NCBI GenBank assembly: GCA_012800315.1
Contig: JAAZJO010000010.1
Span: 109,942-151,887 of the forward strand
Origin: Candidatus Falkowiibacteriota bacterium
GTDB lineage: Bacteria > Patescibacteriota > Patescibacteriia > Patescibacteriales > UBA12465
Reading direction: 5' to 3'
DNA length: 41,946 nt
In this document: positions 16,076 to 23,896 of the stretch, in pieces
How positions within the stretch are numbered: position 1 is the first letter of the stretch
How the letters are laid out: each line of letters opens with the position of its first letter
The notes under the pieces: model-generated
Told to the model about the DNA's origin: nothing
Database searches by the model: none
The model's input: the letters and a program-made list of their open reading frames with translations, nothing else
Translations under genes and position numbers: made by a program

Positions 16076-16136
16076 CAATATAGGCAATAGTTAAAGGTCA
16101 GATTGCTTTAGTTATTAAAAAATAATAAAAAAATAT

Positions 16137-16328
16137 ATGCCAAAAATGAATGGAACGGGCCCTAGGGGCCAAGGTGCTGGCACCGGACGAGGAATGGGTC
16201 CTTGTGGGGCTGGTAAAAAAATGGGACGCGGCTGCTTTGGTAGATGCGGACAAGGTCGGGGTGGCGCTGGTTTAGGTCGTCAAAGACTAATGTCTTCTAA
16301 ATCGGCTTTAGAAAATGAGGAAGATTAA
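16137..16328 (+). CDS. DUF5320 family protein
   Basis: A 63-residue Gly/Arg-rich protein that opens with the family's signature: M-P followed by N-G-T-G-P-R-G and a G-x-G-T-G-R-G-M-G stretch, then Cys23, Cys33 and Cys37 in a Gly-rich context. DUF5320 proteins are small, cysteine-containing and of unknown function. They often occur beside UPF0251/DUF134 and NifX/NifB-like genes, which suggests a link to metals or metal-sulfur cofactors. Here the next gene is indeed UPF0251. It is the first gene behind a strong promoter. The C-terminal 15 residues are acidic and polar. Confidence 0.85.
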   Translation: MPKMNGTGPRGQGAGTGRGMGPCGAGKKMGRGCFGRCGQGRGGAGLGRQRLMSSKSALENEED

Positions 16329-16351
16329 ACTGGTGATAATTTTTCAATGCT

Positions 16352-16639
16352 ATGCCAAGACCAAAACATTGTTTATGTAAAGCTATAAAATTTAAACCAG
16401 AGATAATTTGTTTTAAGCCACAGGGAATATCAATTCGTGATTTACAAACGGTTGAGCTTTCCCTTGAAGAGATTGAAGCCTATAGATTGCGTCATATCAA
16501 GGACCTGGAACAACAGGCTGCAGCTGAAAAAATGCAGACTTCAACTAGCACTTATCAGAGAATATTATATTCTGCTTATAAAAAAATCGCCGATGCTCTT
16601 ACTAACGGCAAAGCGATAAAAATTATTAAACATAAATAA
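16352..16639 (+). CDS. UPF0251 (DUF134) family DNA-binding protein
   Basis: A 95-residue protein of the UPF0251/DUF134 family: M-P-R-P start, a Cys pair at residues 7 and 9, the F-K-P-x-G-I motif near residue 21, an L-x-x-E-E-I-E-A-Y-R-L-R helix, and a helix-turn-helix (about residues 55-85) resembling sigma-70 region 4, ending in A-D-A-L-x-N-G-K. Members are predicted DNA-binding regulators; targets are not established. It is likely to regulate this cluster, which carries a ZIP metal permease four bases downstream. A further Cys at residue 20 could join the first two in binding a metal, but this is inference. Confidence 0.88.
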   Translation: MPRPKHCLCKAIKFKPEIICFKPQGISIRDLQTVELSLEEIEAYRLRHIKDLEQQAAAEKMQTSTSTYQRILYSAYKKIADALTNGKAIKIIKHK

Positions 16640-16643
16640 TAGT

Positions 16644-17384
16644 ATGTCTACTTTGTTAGCGATTGTTATCGGAACTTTCGCCATCACTCTTTGTGTTTGG
16701 GTGGCGGTTTTGTTTATTTTTTTGAAGCAAGAAACTTTATCAAAAATAACCATGTTTCTGGTTGCTCTTTCAGCTGGTGCTTTGATGGGCGGTGCTTTTT
16801 TACACCTGATGCCTGAAGCAGCGGAGCAAATTAAACCAAACGCTTTGTTTGGTGTCTTTTTAATTTCTTTTGTGGTTTTCTTTTTAATAGAAAAACTTTT
16901 TCATTGGCGACATTGTCATCGGGCAGATTGTCCGATACATAGTTTTGGATACATGAATCTGATTGGTGATAGTATTCATAATTTTATTGATGGCTTAATA
17001 ATTGCTAGCACCTTCATGATTGATTTTAATTTGGGAGTAGCGGCGACTTTAGCGGTAGCGATTCACGAAATACCTCAAGAGATTGGTGATTATGGAGTGC
17101 TTATTCATGCCGGATTTAGTAATAAAAAAGCGTTAATCCTTAATTATTTAGTAGCTTTTACAGTAGTCTTGGGCGGATTAGTTGGATATTTTTTCTTTTC
17201 TCATTTAAATAATGTTTTGCCTTATCTCTTGCCCTTTGCGGCCGGTGGTTTTGTTTATATAGCCGCCTCTGACTTAATGCCAGAAATTAGAAAAGAGGCA
17301 AATTTAAAAAAATCAATCGGCACTTTTTTGGTTTTTATCTTAGGAATATTACTAATGTATTTAATTAAACTAATTAATCATTAA
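16644..17384 (+). CDS. ZIP family metal transporter
   Basis: A 246-residue polytopic membrane protein with the ZIP signatures: H-N-F-x-D-G in membrane helix 4 and H-E-I-P-Q-E in helix 5, the binuclear metal site of ZIP permeases. The loop before helix 4 has the His/Cys-rich W-R-H-C-H-x-x-D-C-P-x-H segment seen in many bacterial members. About seven to eight membrane helices are visible. ZIP proteins import Zn2+ or other divalent cations such as Fe2+ and Mn2+ into the cytoplasm; the ion cannot be set from sequence alone. It follows UPF0251 after four bases and precedes the YibE/F gene by one base, so the three are translated as a unit. Confidence 0.92.
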   Translation: MSTLLAIVIGTFAITLCVWVAVLFIFLKQETLSKITMFLVALSAGALMGGAFLHLMPEAAEQIKPNALFGVFLISFVVFFLIEKLFHWRHCHRADCPIHSFGYMNLIGDSIHNFIDGLIIASTFMIDFNLGVAATLAVAIHEIPQEIGDYGVLIHAGFSNKKALILNYLVAFTVVLGGLVGYFFFSHLNNVLPYLLPFAAGGFVYIAASDLMPEIRKEANLKKSIGTFLVFILGILLMYLIKLINH

Positions 17385-17385
17385 T

Positions 17386-18507
17386 ATGTTTAAAAAAGCA
17401 GCATTGCTTTCTTTTTTGTTATTATTAATTCCTTTTTCTACTTTCGCTACCGAAGAAGAAAACGAATTTTTAAAGGATCAAACTTTTAAGGCTAAGGTAG
17501 TAGAAATTTTAGAGGAGAGAACGATTGAAAGAGAAGGGGGGTCAACGGCTTTGCAGCAAAATCTATTATTGAAAGGTTTAGAAAAGGAGTGGCGCGGTAA
17601 AGAAATTACTTTCACGGGGATTTCCGATATTGATGTGGCTAGTGCCAATACTTATAAAGTTGGTGATACGGTTTTAGTTAATGAGACAAGAAACATAGAT
17701 GGAGATTTTGTTTATTATGTAGTTGATTTTGTTCGTACTGGCTATTTAGTTTTATTGGTACTCATTTTTTCCTTGCTTATTGTTATTATCGGTAGAAAAA
17801 AAGGTTTTAAGGCCTTAATTAGTTTGCTCGCCAGCTTTTTTGTAATTATAAAATTTATAGTTCCTAATATTATTAATGGCGGTAGTCCTTTGCTTGTTGG
17901 TGTTTTTGGCGCCTTAGTAATTTTAGCAATTATTATTTATTTAACTGAGGGCTGGAATAAGAAATCACATATTGCCGTGCTTAGTGTCTTTTTCTCTTTA
18001 TTAGTTACTTTTCTTTTATCTTGGATTTTTACTCGCCTAACTAGATTGACTGGCCTAGCACAGGAGGAAGCAGCTTTTTTGATTGATGTTAATCAGGGCA
18101 CGATTGATTTCAGGGGGCTGCTTTTAACTGGTATTTTAATTGGGACGATTGGTGTTTTAGATGATATTATTGTCGGTCAGGTGGAGGCGGTTAGACAGCT
18201 TAAATTAGCTAATCCGCAGTTAACAAAAAAACAAGTATATCAAGCGGCTTATCAAGTTGGTAATACTCATTTAGGAGCCATTGTAAATACTTTATTTTTA
18301 ACTTATGCTGGGGTTAGTTTGCCTCTTTTATTGCTTTTTTATCTTAACCCAACTGGTGTGGTTTCGTTTAGCCAGGTGATTAATAATGAAATGATTGCTA
18401 CTGAGATTGTGAGAACTTTTGTTGGTGCAATTGGGGTGGCTATTTCTATGCCACTTTCCACCTATTTAGCTGCTTATTGGTTGAATGTTCAAGAAGAAAC
18501 TGAATAA
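17386..18507 (+). CDS. YibE/F family membrane protein
   Basis: A 373-residue protein with an N-terminal signal peptide (cleavage likely after F-A-T near residue 22), a soluble extracytoplasmic domain of about 85 residues (beta-rich, with a G-D-T-V-L-V motif), and then about seven membrane helices. The conserved YibE/F core is present: G-R-K-K-G near residue 141, an L-T-E-G-W segment, and the long G-x-L-D-D-I-x-x-x-Q-x-E stretch with N-T-H-L-G-x-x-x-N-T after it. The family's transport or regulatory function is not known. It is the last gene of the metal-related cluster and begins one base after the ZIP gene. Confidence 0.9.
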   Translation: MFKKAALLSFLLLLIPFSTFATEEENEFLKDQTFKAKVVEILEERTIEREGGSTALQQNLLLKGLEKEWRGKEITFTGISDIDVASANTYKVGDTVLVNETRNIDGDFVYYVVDFVRTGYLVLLVLIFSLLIVIIGRKKGFKALISLLASFFVIIKFIVPNIINGGSPLLVGVFGALVILAIIIYLTEGWNKKSHIAVLSVFFSLLVTFLLSWIFTRLTRLTGLAQEEAAFLIDVNQGTIDFRGLLLTGILIGTIGVLDDIIVGQVEAVRQLKLANPQLTKKQVYQAAYQVGNTHLGAIVNTLFLTYAGVSLPLLLLFYLNPTGVVSFSQVINNEMIATEIVRTFVGAIGVAISMPLSTYLAAYWLNVQEETE

Positions 18508-18549
18508 TTTTTTGAAGAAAATAGTCAGGGGAGTGTTAATTTGACTACT

Positions 18550-18577
18550 AAGGGAGTGACAAATCCCTTTTATTTTG
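18550..18577 (+). terminator. Likely terminator of the YibE/F cluster
   Basis: Stem aaggga (18550-18555) with tccctt (18564-18569), 8-nt loop, then T-rich. The stem is short. It overlaps the promoter of the next unit. Confidence 0.5.
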
Positions 18578-18584
18578 GTATAAC
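18556..18584 (+). promoter_or_regulatory. Promoter of the 18707-19643 gene pair
   Basis: GTGACA (18556-18561), 17-bp spacer ending in TGG, TATAAC (18579-18584): an extended -10. Initiation near 18591 gives a leader of about 116 nt containing the large inverted repeat at 18613-18690. Confidence 0.6.
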
Positions 18585-18612
18585 GTCTGGTTATTATGGA
18601 ACTTTAAAAAAC

Positions 18613-18690
18613 AAAGTTAAGTTTGATTAATTGCTAAGTTTATTTATTTTTAAGTAGATTTAGTAATTAATCAAACAATTGTTTAACTTT
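18613..18690 (+). promoter_or_regulatory. Large structured 5' leader
   Basis: Two nested inverted repeats fold the leader into one long arm: aaagttaa (18613-18620) with ttaacttt (18683-18690), and the 16-base arm starting tttgattaatt (18622-18637) with its complement ending aattaatcaaa (18660-18675), one mismatch. The apical loop is about 22 nt and AU-rich. A 7-nt bulge containing CAATTG lies on the 3' side. It ends 16 bases before the ATG at 18707. Confidence 0.7.
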
Positions 18691-18706
18691 CAAAAAAAAT
18701 TAAAAA

Positions 18707-19294
18707 ATGAAAAAAAATTTTTTTGCCCAATTATGGGGTCCTTGTGGGGCTGAAATAATCATTGATGGACTACAACCCAAACTTCAGGACTTAGAAGTAG
18801 AGATAAAGATGATTGGAGCGATGGAAAACAAGGTGGAGGCTTTAGTGGGGCTCTTTAAGGTCATTTCGCCGCTTCAAGATCAGGGTGGTTTTAGCGAAGA
18901 GCTTTGGGAGCTCAAGCGCAAAAATCGCCGCGGGAAATATAATGTGGAAGTGGAGGCCTTAGGGTCTTTGCAGGCCTACATTCGTAATGCTGGACGGTCA
19001 CCGTATGGTATGAATCGGACAGTTAAGGGCGAAGAGGTTACTGCTGAAAAGGTTTTTCTGGGTAATGTATATGGCCTCTGGACTTGTTCAGCTGCCTATT
19101 GGCTCAAGGAAAGGCCAAGACTGGAAAAATCTTTGAGACACGATCTCGTCAGAAACTCGGAAGAAGTAGTTTCTGATTGGTATCTCATTAATGATTACCA
19201 ATGCGGCAATTTTCTGCGGGTGCATACTGAGGGTATCTTGGAACAAATCCAGATACTAAAGACTAATTTCAAAAAATTAAAAAATGAAAAGTGA
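18707..19294 (+). CDS. Protein of unknown function behind structured leader
   Basis: A 195-residue soluble protein with no signal peptide, no membrane helix and no motif that I recognise. The N-terminal half is helical with acidic and hydrophobic residues and contains G-P-C-G near residue 12; the middle has a Lys/Arg-rich segment (around residue 70) and an aromatic stretch with a single W-T-C near residue 127; the C-terminus is a helix rich in Lys and Leu. Codon use is clearly more GC-rich than in the adjacent operons (GAC, CTC, AAG, GGG). Its stop overlaps the next start by 11 bases, so the two are coupled. The strong promoter and long folded leader suggest regulated expression. Confidence 0.65.
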   Translation: MKKNFFAQLWGPCGAEIIIDGLQPKLQDLEVEIKMIGAMENKVEALVGLFKVISPLQDQGGFSEELWELKRKNRRGKYNVEVEALGSLQAYIRNAGRSPYGMNRTVKGEEVTAEKVFLGNVYGLWTCSAAYWLKERPRLEKSLRHDLVRNSEEVVSDWYLINDYQCGNFLRVHTEGILEQIQILKTNFKKLKNEK

Positions 19295-19643
19295 AAATAA
19301 AAGGAATTTGTTCAATTATTATTTTAAGAATTTATACATGGACAAAGAAATTTCTTTGTATGAGCTTAAAAAAGAAATGAACATTTCTGCCCTCAGGGCA
19401 TATAGTTTTTTGAAAGAGAGAGAATTAAAAGAAATTTGTTTAACTAAGGAAAAGGCTTTGTCTTTAGAACAAAGCTTACCTGCAAAGTTTAAAAAAGAAA
19501 CTATTTATGTTCTTTTAGAACTTGAAGCAAATTTCTATGCTGTTAATTTGGCGGACAAAAGCAATGATCTATTTGGTAAATATACCTCACTGGATAAAAT
19601 TGCTGGTCAAGAGCGCCAAAAAATTATCGTCAAAAATAATTAA
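19284..19643 (+). CDS. Small protein of unknown function, coupled to previous gene
   Basis: A 119-residue, Lys- and Leu-rich protein. Its first 55 residues look like a short helical bundle (Y-E-L-K-K-E-M-N-I-S-A-L-R-A-Y-S-F-L-K), compatible with a winged-helix or other helix-turn-helix, in which the segment N-I-S-A-L-R-A-Y would be the recognition helix. The second half alternates strand and helix. No signal peptide. It overlaps the preceding gene by 11 bases and is followed by a perfect terminator. If the helix-turn-helix is real it could be a regulator or antitoxin-like partner of the upstream gene, but nothing else supports that and I leave the function open. Confidence 0.6.
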   Translation: MKSENKRNLFNYYFKNLYMDKEISLYELKKEMNISALRAYSFLKERELKEICLTKEKALSLEQSLPAKFKKETIYVLLELEANFYAVNLADKSNDLFGKYTSLDKIAGQERQKIIVKNN

Positions 19644-19669
19644 AAGAGACTGAAAAGTCTCTTTTTTTT
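19642..19669 (+). terminator. Strong rho-independent terminator
   Basis: Perfect 10-bp stem aaaagagact / agtctctttt (19642-19651 with 19656-19665) closed by a GAAA tetraloop and followed by a T-run. It overlaps the stop codon of the 19284 gene. Confidence 0.95.
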
Positions 19670-19701
19670 ATCAATAAACCCTTTATATCTTAGTGGTTGA
19701 A

Positions 19702-19710
19702 TGGTATAAT
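19702..19710 (+). promoter_or_regulatory. Extended -10 promoter of the P-type ATPase operon
   Basis: TGGTATAAT at 19702-19710; the hexamer 17 bp upstream (tttata) is a poor -35. Initiation near 19717 gives a leader of about 67 nt that is AT-rich and shows no evident structure. Confidence 0.6.
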
Positions 19711-19783
19711 AAAAATATAATTATCATGAATTTTTAAATAAATTAAGTAAATTAAGATTTTATTTAATTTTTTATTTAGTTTT

Positions 19784-22303
19784 ATGAAAATTTTTACATA
19801 TTCTACCAGAAGTGCTAAGGAGGTTTTAAGCGAGCTTGATGTTGATCAGGATTTTGGTTTATCATTGGAAAATTTATCCGCCAGGGAAACAAAATATGGT
19901 TTAAACGAACTTAGTTTACAAAAGGTTTCTGCTGGGAGTATTTTTTTGCGTCAATTTAAATCCGCTTTTATTTATTTACTGATTGGGGCGGTTATTTTAA
20001 CTTTGCTTTTAGGGAATTTAATAGATGCTTTATTAATTTTTATCTTTTTAGCGATTAATACGATTTTGGGGTTTTTACAGGAATATCGTTCTGAAAAAAC
20101 TGTCCAGCTTCTTCATCAATATGCTTTGCCCCGAGCAACGGTTTTGCGCGCTGGAGTAATTAAGCATATTACGGCTGATCATTTAACAGTGGGTGATATT
20201 ATTTTTTTAGAAACTGGTGATAAAGTACCGGCTGATGTGCGCTTAATTGAGACGGATGGTTTAATGATTGATGAAAGTATTTTAACTGGTGAATCAGGTT
20301 CGGTTTATAAAGAGGCGGCCGAAATGGAAATAGCGCCAAGTTCTTATCATCAAGCAGCTAATTTATGTTTTTCTGGCACTAATGTGCTTAAGGGCAAGGC
20401 TAAGGCGGTTGTTTTGGCAATCGGCAAGGAGACAGTGTTTGGTCGCTTGGCTAAATTAGTTAGTGAGTCGCCGCGGGTTAGTGATTTTAGCAAAGGAATT
20501 TCGGATTTTTCGCGTTTTATTTTAAAGCTGGTTGCCCTCACTTTAATTTTAGTTTTTGCTGCTCATTTAATTATTAAGCCAGGCAGCATTAGTGTTTTTG
20601 ATTTAATTATTTTTTCGGTAGCCTTAACGATTAGTGTTATTCCAGAGGCCCTGCCTTTAGTAACTACTTTTTCTTTAGCGCGCGGTGCTAGGCGTTTAGC
20701 TAAAAGAAAAGCGATTGTGAAGCGCTTGTCAGCGATTGAGGATCTTGGTGGCATTGAAGTTTTATGTAGTGATAAGACAGGCACTTTAACAGAAAATAAA
20801 TTAGAAGTAGTTAATGTTCAAGCGCTTGATTCAGCCATGACTTTATATCTTGCTAATTTAGCTTCTGCTTTTGAATTAAAAAAAATGACGGAAGCTTTTG
20901 ATATTGCTTTAAATAATGCTTTGCCGAAGAAATTTAAAGCCAATTTAAAACAAGCCAAGAAAATAGCAGAGGAGCCTTTTGATCCAAGAGTTAAGAGAAA
21001 TGTTGTTTTAGTAAAAGATGGGCTTAATAATTATTTAATTGCGCGAGGCGCTTTAGAAAGTATTTTGCCGTTATGTGCACTTAGTGAAACAGAAAAAGAG
21101 CAGGCGTTAGCTTTTGCTAAAACAGAGGGCCGGCTTGGTCGCCGAACGTTAGCGCTGGCTTATCGTTCTTTAGCTGAGAATGAGGAGGGTAAGAAAATTA
21201 CTACAGAAATGATGGCTCTACCTTTTTCTTTTTCTGGTGTTATTTCTTTTCAAGATCCAATTAAGAAAACGACTATTAAAACTGTTCAGCAAGCTGAGAA
21301 AATTGGGGTGAAGATAGTGATTATCACTGGTGATGGCCCGGAAGTATCGGGGGCAGTGGCTCATCAAATTGGTTTAATTGAAGATCCGGATTTTGTTATT
21401 ACGGGTGATGAGTGGGCACAAGAAGATGAGGAAAAACAGCAGCAATTATTAGATACTTATAGTGTTTTTGCGCGTGTTTCGCCAGAACAGAAATTTAATA
21501 TCATTAAAGCTTTCCGAGAAAAATATATGGTTGGTTTTTTAGGAGAAGGTATAAATGACGCGCCAGCCTTAAAAGTAGCGGGAGTTTCTTTGGTGGTTAA
21601 TAGCGCTGCCGATATTGTTCGGGAAGCATCTGATATTATTTTATTAGAAAATGATTTATCGGTGATTGTAGATGGTATTAAAGAGGGACGTCGGGTTTTT
21701 GCTAATACCACGAAGTATATTAAAACAACTTTGGCCTCAAATTTTGGTAATTTTTTTGCGGTGGCGGCTGCTTCTTTATTGATTGATTATTTACCAATGT
21801 TGCCGATTCAAATTTTATTGCTTAATCTTCTTTCTGATGCGCCGATGATTTCTATTTCTATTGACAATGTTGATGAAAAAGAATTAGAATCACCAAGAAA
21901 GTATGAAGCTAATGAAATTATTGTAGCTTCAATTATTCTTGGTTTGATTAGTACGGTTTTTGATTTTTTGGTATTTTCTATTTTCTTTAAGATGCCGGCG
22001 GCGGTGCTGCGGACTAATTGGTTTATCGCTAGTATTTTAACTGAATTGGTTTTAGTTTTTTCGGTTCGCACAAAATCATTTTTTCTTAAAACTATTCGCC
22101 CCTCAAGATCAATTATTATTTTAAGTTTCTTAGTTGTTTTTATTACTGTTGCTTTGCCATTTACGACTTTTGGCCAAGAGGTTTTTCATTTTACTCCGCC
22201 ACGCCCTGAACATTTAGCGATAATCTTCGGTGTTATGGTGGTCTATTTCTTCTTTACGGAAGTGGCTAAACTTTTTTATTATCGTCGCAAAAAACTTAGT
22301 TGA
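19784..22303 (+). CDS. MgtA-like P-type cation ATPase
   Basis: A cation-pumping ATPase of 839 residues. The catalytic Asp of DKTGT is residue 330; the actuator motif is T-G-E-S near residue 169; PEALP lies in membrane helix 4; and the HAD hinge reads GEGINDAP, with Glu588 where nearly all family members have Asp. The N-terminal cation-ATPase domain and about ten membrane helices are present. The stretch after helix 6 (D-N-V-D-E-K-E-L-E-S-P-R-K) and the ARGA...IVKxL sequence before DKTGT match the magnesium-transporting P3B (MgtA/MgtB) branch better than calcium pumps. The ion is inferred. It is followed after nine bases by a peptidase-like gene and has its own extended -10 promoter. Confidence 0.85.
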   Translation: MKIFTYSTRSAKEVLSELDVDQDFGLSLENLSARETKYGLNELSLQKVSAGSIFLRQFKSAFIYLLIGAVILTLLLGNLIDALLIFIFLAINTILGFLQEYRSEKTVQLLHQYALPRATVLRAGVIKHITADHLTVGDIIFLETGDKVPADVRLIETDGLMIDESILTGESGSVYKEAAEMEIAPSSYHQAANLCFSGTNVLKGKAKAVVLAIGKETVFGRLAKLVSESPRVSDFSKGISDFSRFILKLVALTLILVFAAHLIIKPGSISVFDLIIFSVALTISVIPEALPLVTTFSLARGARRLAKRKAIVKRLSAIEDLGGIEVLCSDKTGTLTENKLEVVNVQALDSAMTLYLANLASAFELKKMTEAFDIALNNALPKKFKANLKQAKKIAEEPFDPRVKRNVVLVKDGLNNYLIARGALESILPLCALSETEKEQALAFAKTEGRLGRRTLALAYRSLAENEEGKKITTEMMALPFSFSGVISFQDPIKKTTIKTVQQAEKIGVKIVIITGDGPEVSGAVAHQIGLIEDPDFVITGDEWAQEDEEKQQQLLDTYSVFARVSPEQKFNIIKAFREKYMVGFLGEGINDAPALKVAGVSLVVNSAADIVREASDIILLENDLSVIVDGIKEGRRVFANTTKYIKTTLASNFGNFFAVAAASLLIDYLPMLPIQILLLNLLSDAPMISISIDNVDEKELESPRKYEANEIIVASIILGLISTVFDFLVFSIFFKMPAAVLRTNWFIASILTELVLVFSVRTKSFFLKTIRPSRSIIILSFLVVFITVALPFTTFGQEVFHFTPPRPEHLAIIFGVMVVYFFFTEVAKLFYYRRKKLS

Positions 22304-22312
22304 TAAACTAAC

Positions 22313-23182
22313 ATGTTTTATTCGGAGTTAGAAAATAAGCGCAAAACGAGAATTATAATTCTTAGTAGTGTATTGTTTATTTTGATAGTTTTTTGTTTTA
22401 TTTTCTTTTCGGGACGGGAAGCGCTAGCGCCATTATTTGTAGAGGAGCAGGCAGAGGTTTCAACAGAAGAAGAAATATTAGTTTTAGTTGAAGAAAAGCC
22501 AGCGGAGGTTTTAGTAGAGAAGTCAGCGGAAGCATTAACTGAGACAGCGTCGCTAGAAAATTTAGGAGAAAACTTAGTTAAACCACAAGGCATTATTGAT
22601 GTTTATATTCCTTTTACCGCCCAAGCACCCTTAGCTAATTGGGCGGATCAACGCCAGCAAGATGCTTGCGAAGAGGCAGCCTCCTTGATGGCAATGGCTT
22701 GGGTACATGGAGAAAAAGAGACAGATAAAAAAAGTCCAGCTGATTGGGAGCAGGCAATTATTAGTTTGGCTGATTGGGAGCAAGAAAAATATGGTGAACA
22801 TCGTGATTTGTTTTTAGGCGATGTGATTAAGTGGATCTTTGTAGATTATTTTAAATATGAAAAAGTAAAGATAAAATCAGTAGCTAGCTCTACGGATATT
22901 TTAGTTGAGTTAGAAAAGGGGAATATTGTTTTAGCTCCGATGAATGGGCAAAAGTTGAAGAATCCTTATTTTACTGTTCCCGGCCCCCTAACTCACATGA
23001 TTCTAATTAAGGGTTATGATTATGGGAGCCAAGAATTTATTACTAATGATCCAGGGACTAGAAAAGGGGAGAATTATCGTTATTCTGATAAGGTTGTTTT
23101 AACAGCTCTAAACGCCTATCCGACTGGTTCACATGAAGAAATTATTAAGCCAGTTAAAGCGGTTATAGTGGTAGAAAAATAA
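22313..23182 (+). CDS. Membrane-anchored C39-like cysteine peptidase domain protein
   Basis: A 289-residue protein with an N-terminal membrane helix (about residues 13-32), an acidic Glu/Val/Ala linker, and an extracytoplasmic domain of the Peptidase_C39_2 type. The P-F-T-x-Q-A-P entry motif is followed by D-A-C-E-E-A with the nucleophile Cys119; the catalytic His is in L-T-H-M-I (His228) and the third residue is probably Asn245 or Asp246 in the T-N-D-P-G motif. This fold cleaves peptides, often after double glycine in ABC transporters; the free-standing membrane-anchored forms have unknown substrates. It follows the P-type ATPase after nine bases and probably shares its transcript. Confidence 0.8.
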   Translation: MFYSELENKRKTRIIILSSVLFILIVFCFIFFSGREALAPLFVEEQAEVSTEEEILVLVEEKPAEVLVEKSAEALTETASLENLGENLVKPQGIIDVYIPFTAQAPLANWADQRQQDACEEAASLMAMAWVHGEKETDKKSPADWEQAIISLADWEQEKYGEHRDLFLGDVIKWIFVDYFKYEKVKIKSVASSTDILVELEKGNIVLAPMNGQKLKNPYFTVPGPLTHMILIKGYDYGSQEFITNDPGTRKGENYRYSDKVVLTALNAYPTGSHEEIIKPVKAVIVVEK

Positions 23183-23198
23183 GGATTAAAGGGTGACA

Positions 23199-23227
23199 TT
23201 GACAAAATGGATAATAAGTATTAAAAT
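23199..23227 (+). promoter_or_regulatory. Promoter of the 23293 gene
   Basis: TTGACA (23199-23204), 17-bp spacer, TAAAAT (23222-23227). Initiation near 23234 gives a leader of about 59 nt. Confidence 0.75.
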
Positions 23228-23292
23228 ACTTTGATAAAGATTGTTTGTTCTTTACAACAAAAATAAAGTTTAACTCTTAAAAAGTAAAAAAA

Positions 23293-23784
23293 ATGAAAGA
23301 AAAAAGTGAAGTAGCGGCAGGCAAGGAATTAGTCTGCATTGCCCGGATTAAGCCGGACAAGGCCTTCAGTGCGTTTTGTATGAGATCAATGTTTCTTCAC
23401 GCGGATAAGCGTGAAGAGAAAGAAGTTATCTATTACCCCGAACAGATTTTTGAATCTGAGATTGAGGGAAGTAAAATTTTTTTTGTGCCCGTAGTCAATC
23501 GGGCGACGTTGGCAGAAAACAAGAAAGCAGAAAAATTGGCAATTCCAATTTTCTTGCTAGAGTTGACAGAAAAACAAAAAAAAGAACTGAGAAGAATTGG
23601 GCGAAAGCATAAGCTCAACATTTTCCCTTGTCACTTTGACAAGCCGAAGAGTAGTCTTGCTAGACATATTCATGAGGTGGATATGTTCGCAATGGATACA
23701 GATCTTATCAACGGCGAGGCGTTAACGTTAGATAACAATTATAGTTATCACGTTGACGAGTTCCACGACGATTATTATCTCTAA
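23293..23784 (+). CDS. Orphan protein of unknown function
   Basis: A 163-residue soluble protein without signal peptide. It alternates strands and helices: a C-I-A-R-I-K-P-D strand near residue 15, an aromatic Y-Y-P-E-Q-I-F segment near 48, an I-F-F-V-P-V-V strand near 62, a Lys/Arg-rich helix around 95-108, and a C-terminus with eight Asp/Glu, several His and three Tyr. No family is recognised. Like the 12592-12903 and 18707 genes it is a single-gene unit with a TTGACA promoter and its own terminator, and its codons (GAC, AAG, CTC, GGC) are more GC-rich than those of neighbouring operons. Confidence 0.65.
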   Translation: MKEKSEVAAGKELVCIARIKPDKAFSAFCMRSMFLHADKREEKEVIYYPEQIFESEIEGSKIFFVPVVNRATLAENKKAEKLAIPIFLLELTEKQKKELRRIGRKHKLNIFPCHFDKPKSSLARHIHEVDMFAMDTDLINGEALTLDNNYSYHVDEFHDDYYL

Positions 23785-23821
23785 GTCTAATTCCTCCGAA
23801 TTTTTGAATTTTTAAACAACA

Positions 23822-23853
23822 AAAAAGGCGATGCTTTTAGCACCGCCTTTTCT
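23822..23853. terminator. Bidirectional terminator between convergent genes
   Basis: Stem aaaaggcg-a-tgct / agca-c-cgcctttt with one mismatch and a 3-nt loop; T-runs follow on both strands. It serves the 23293 gene and the minus-strand redox operon ending at 23897. Confidence 0.85.
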
Positions 23854-23896
23854 TTAGCTAAATTATTTTTACTTAGCAAATCAGTTAAGTTTATTT

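Noticed and set aside
16065..16076. GTATATAC palindrome in the metal cluster promoter as a regulator site
   Set aside because: It is mostly the -10 region itself (TATACT) and the palindrome is only 8 bases; no evidence for specific binding.
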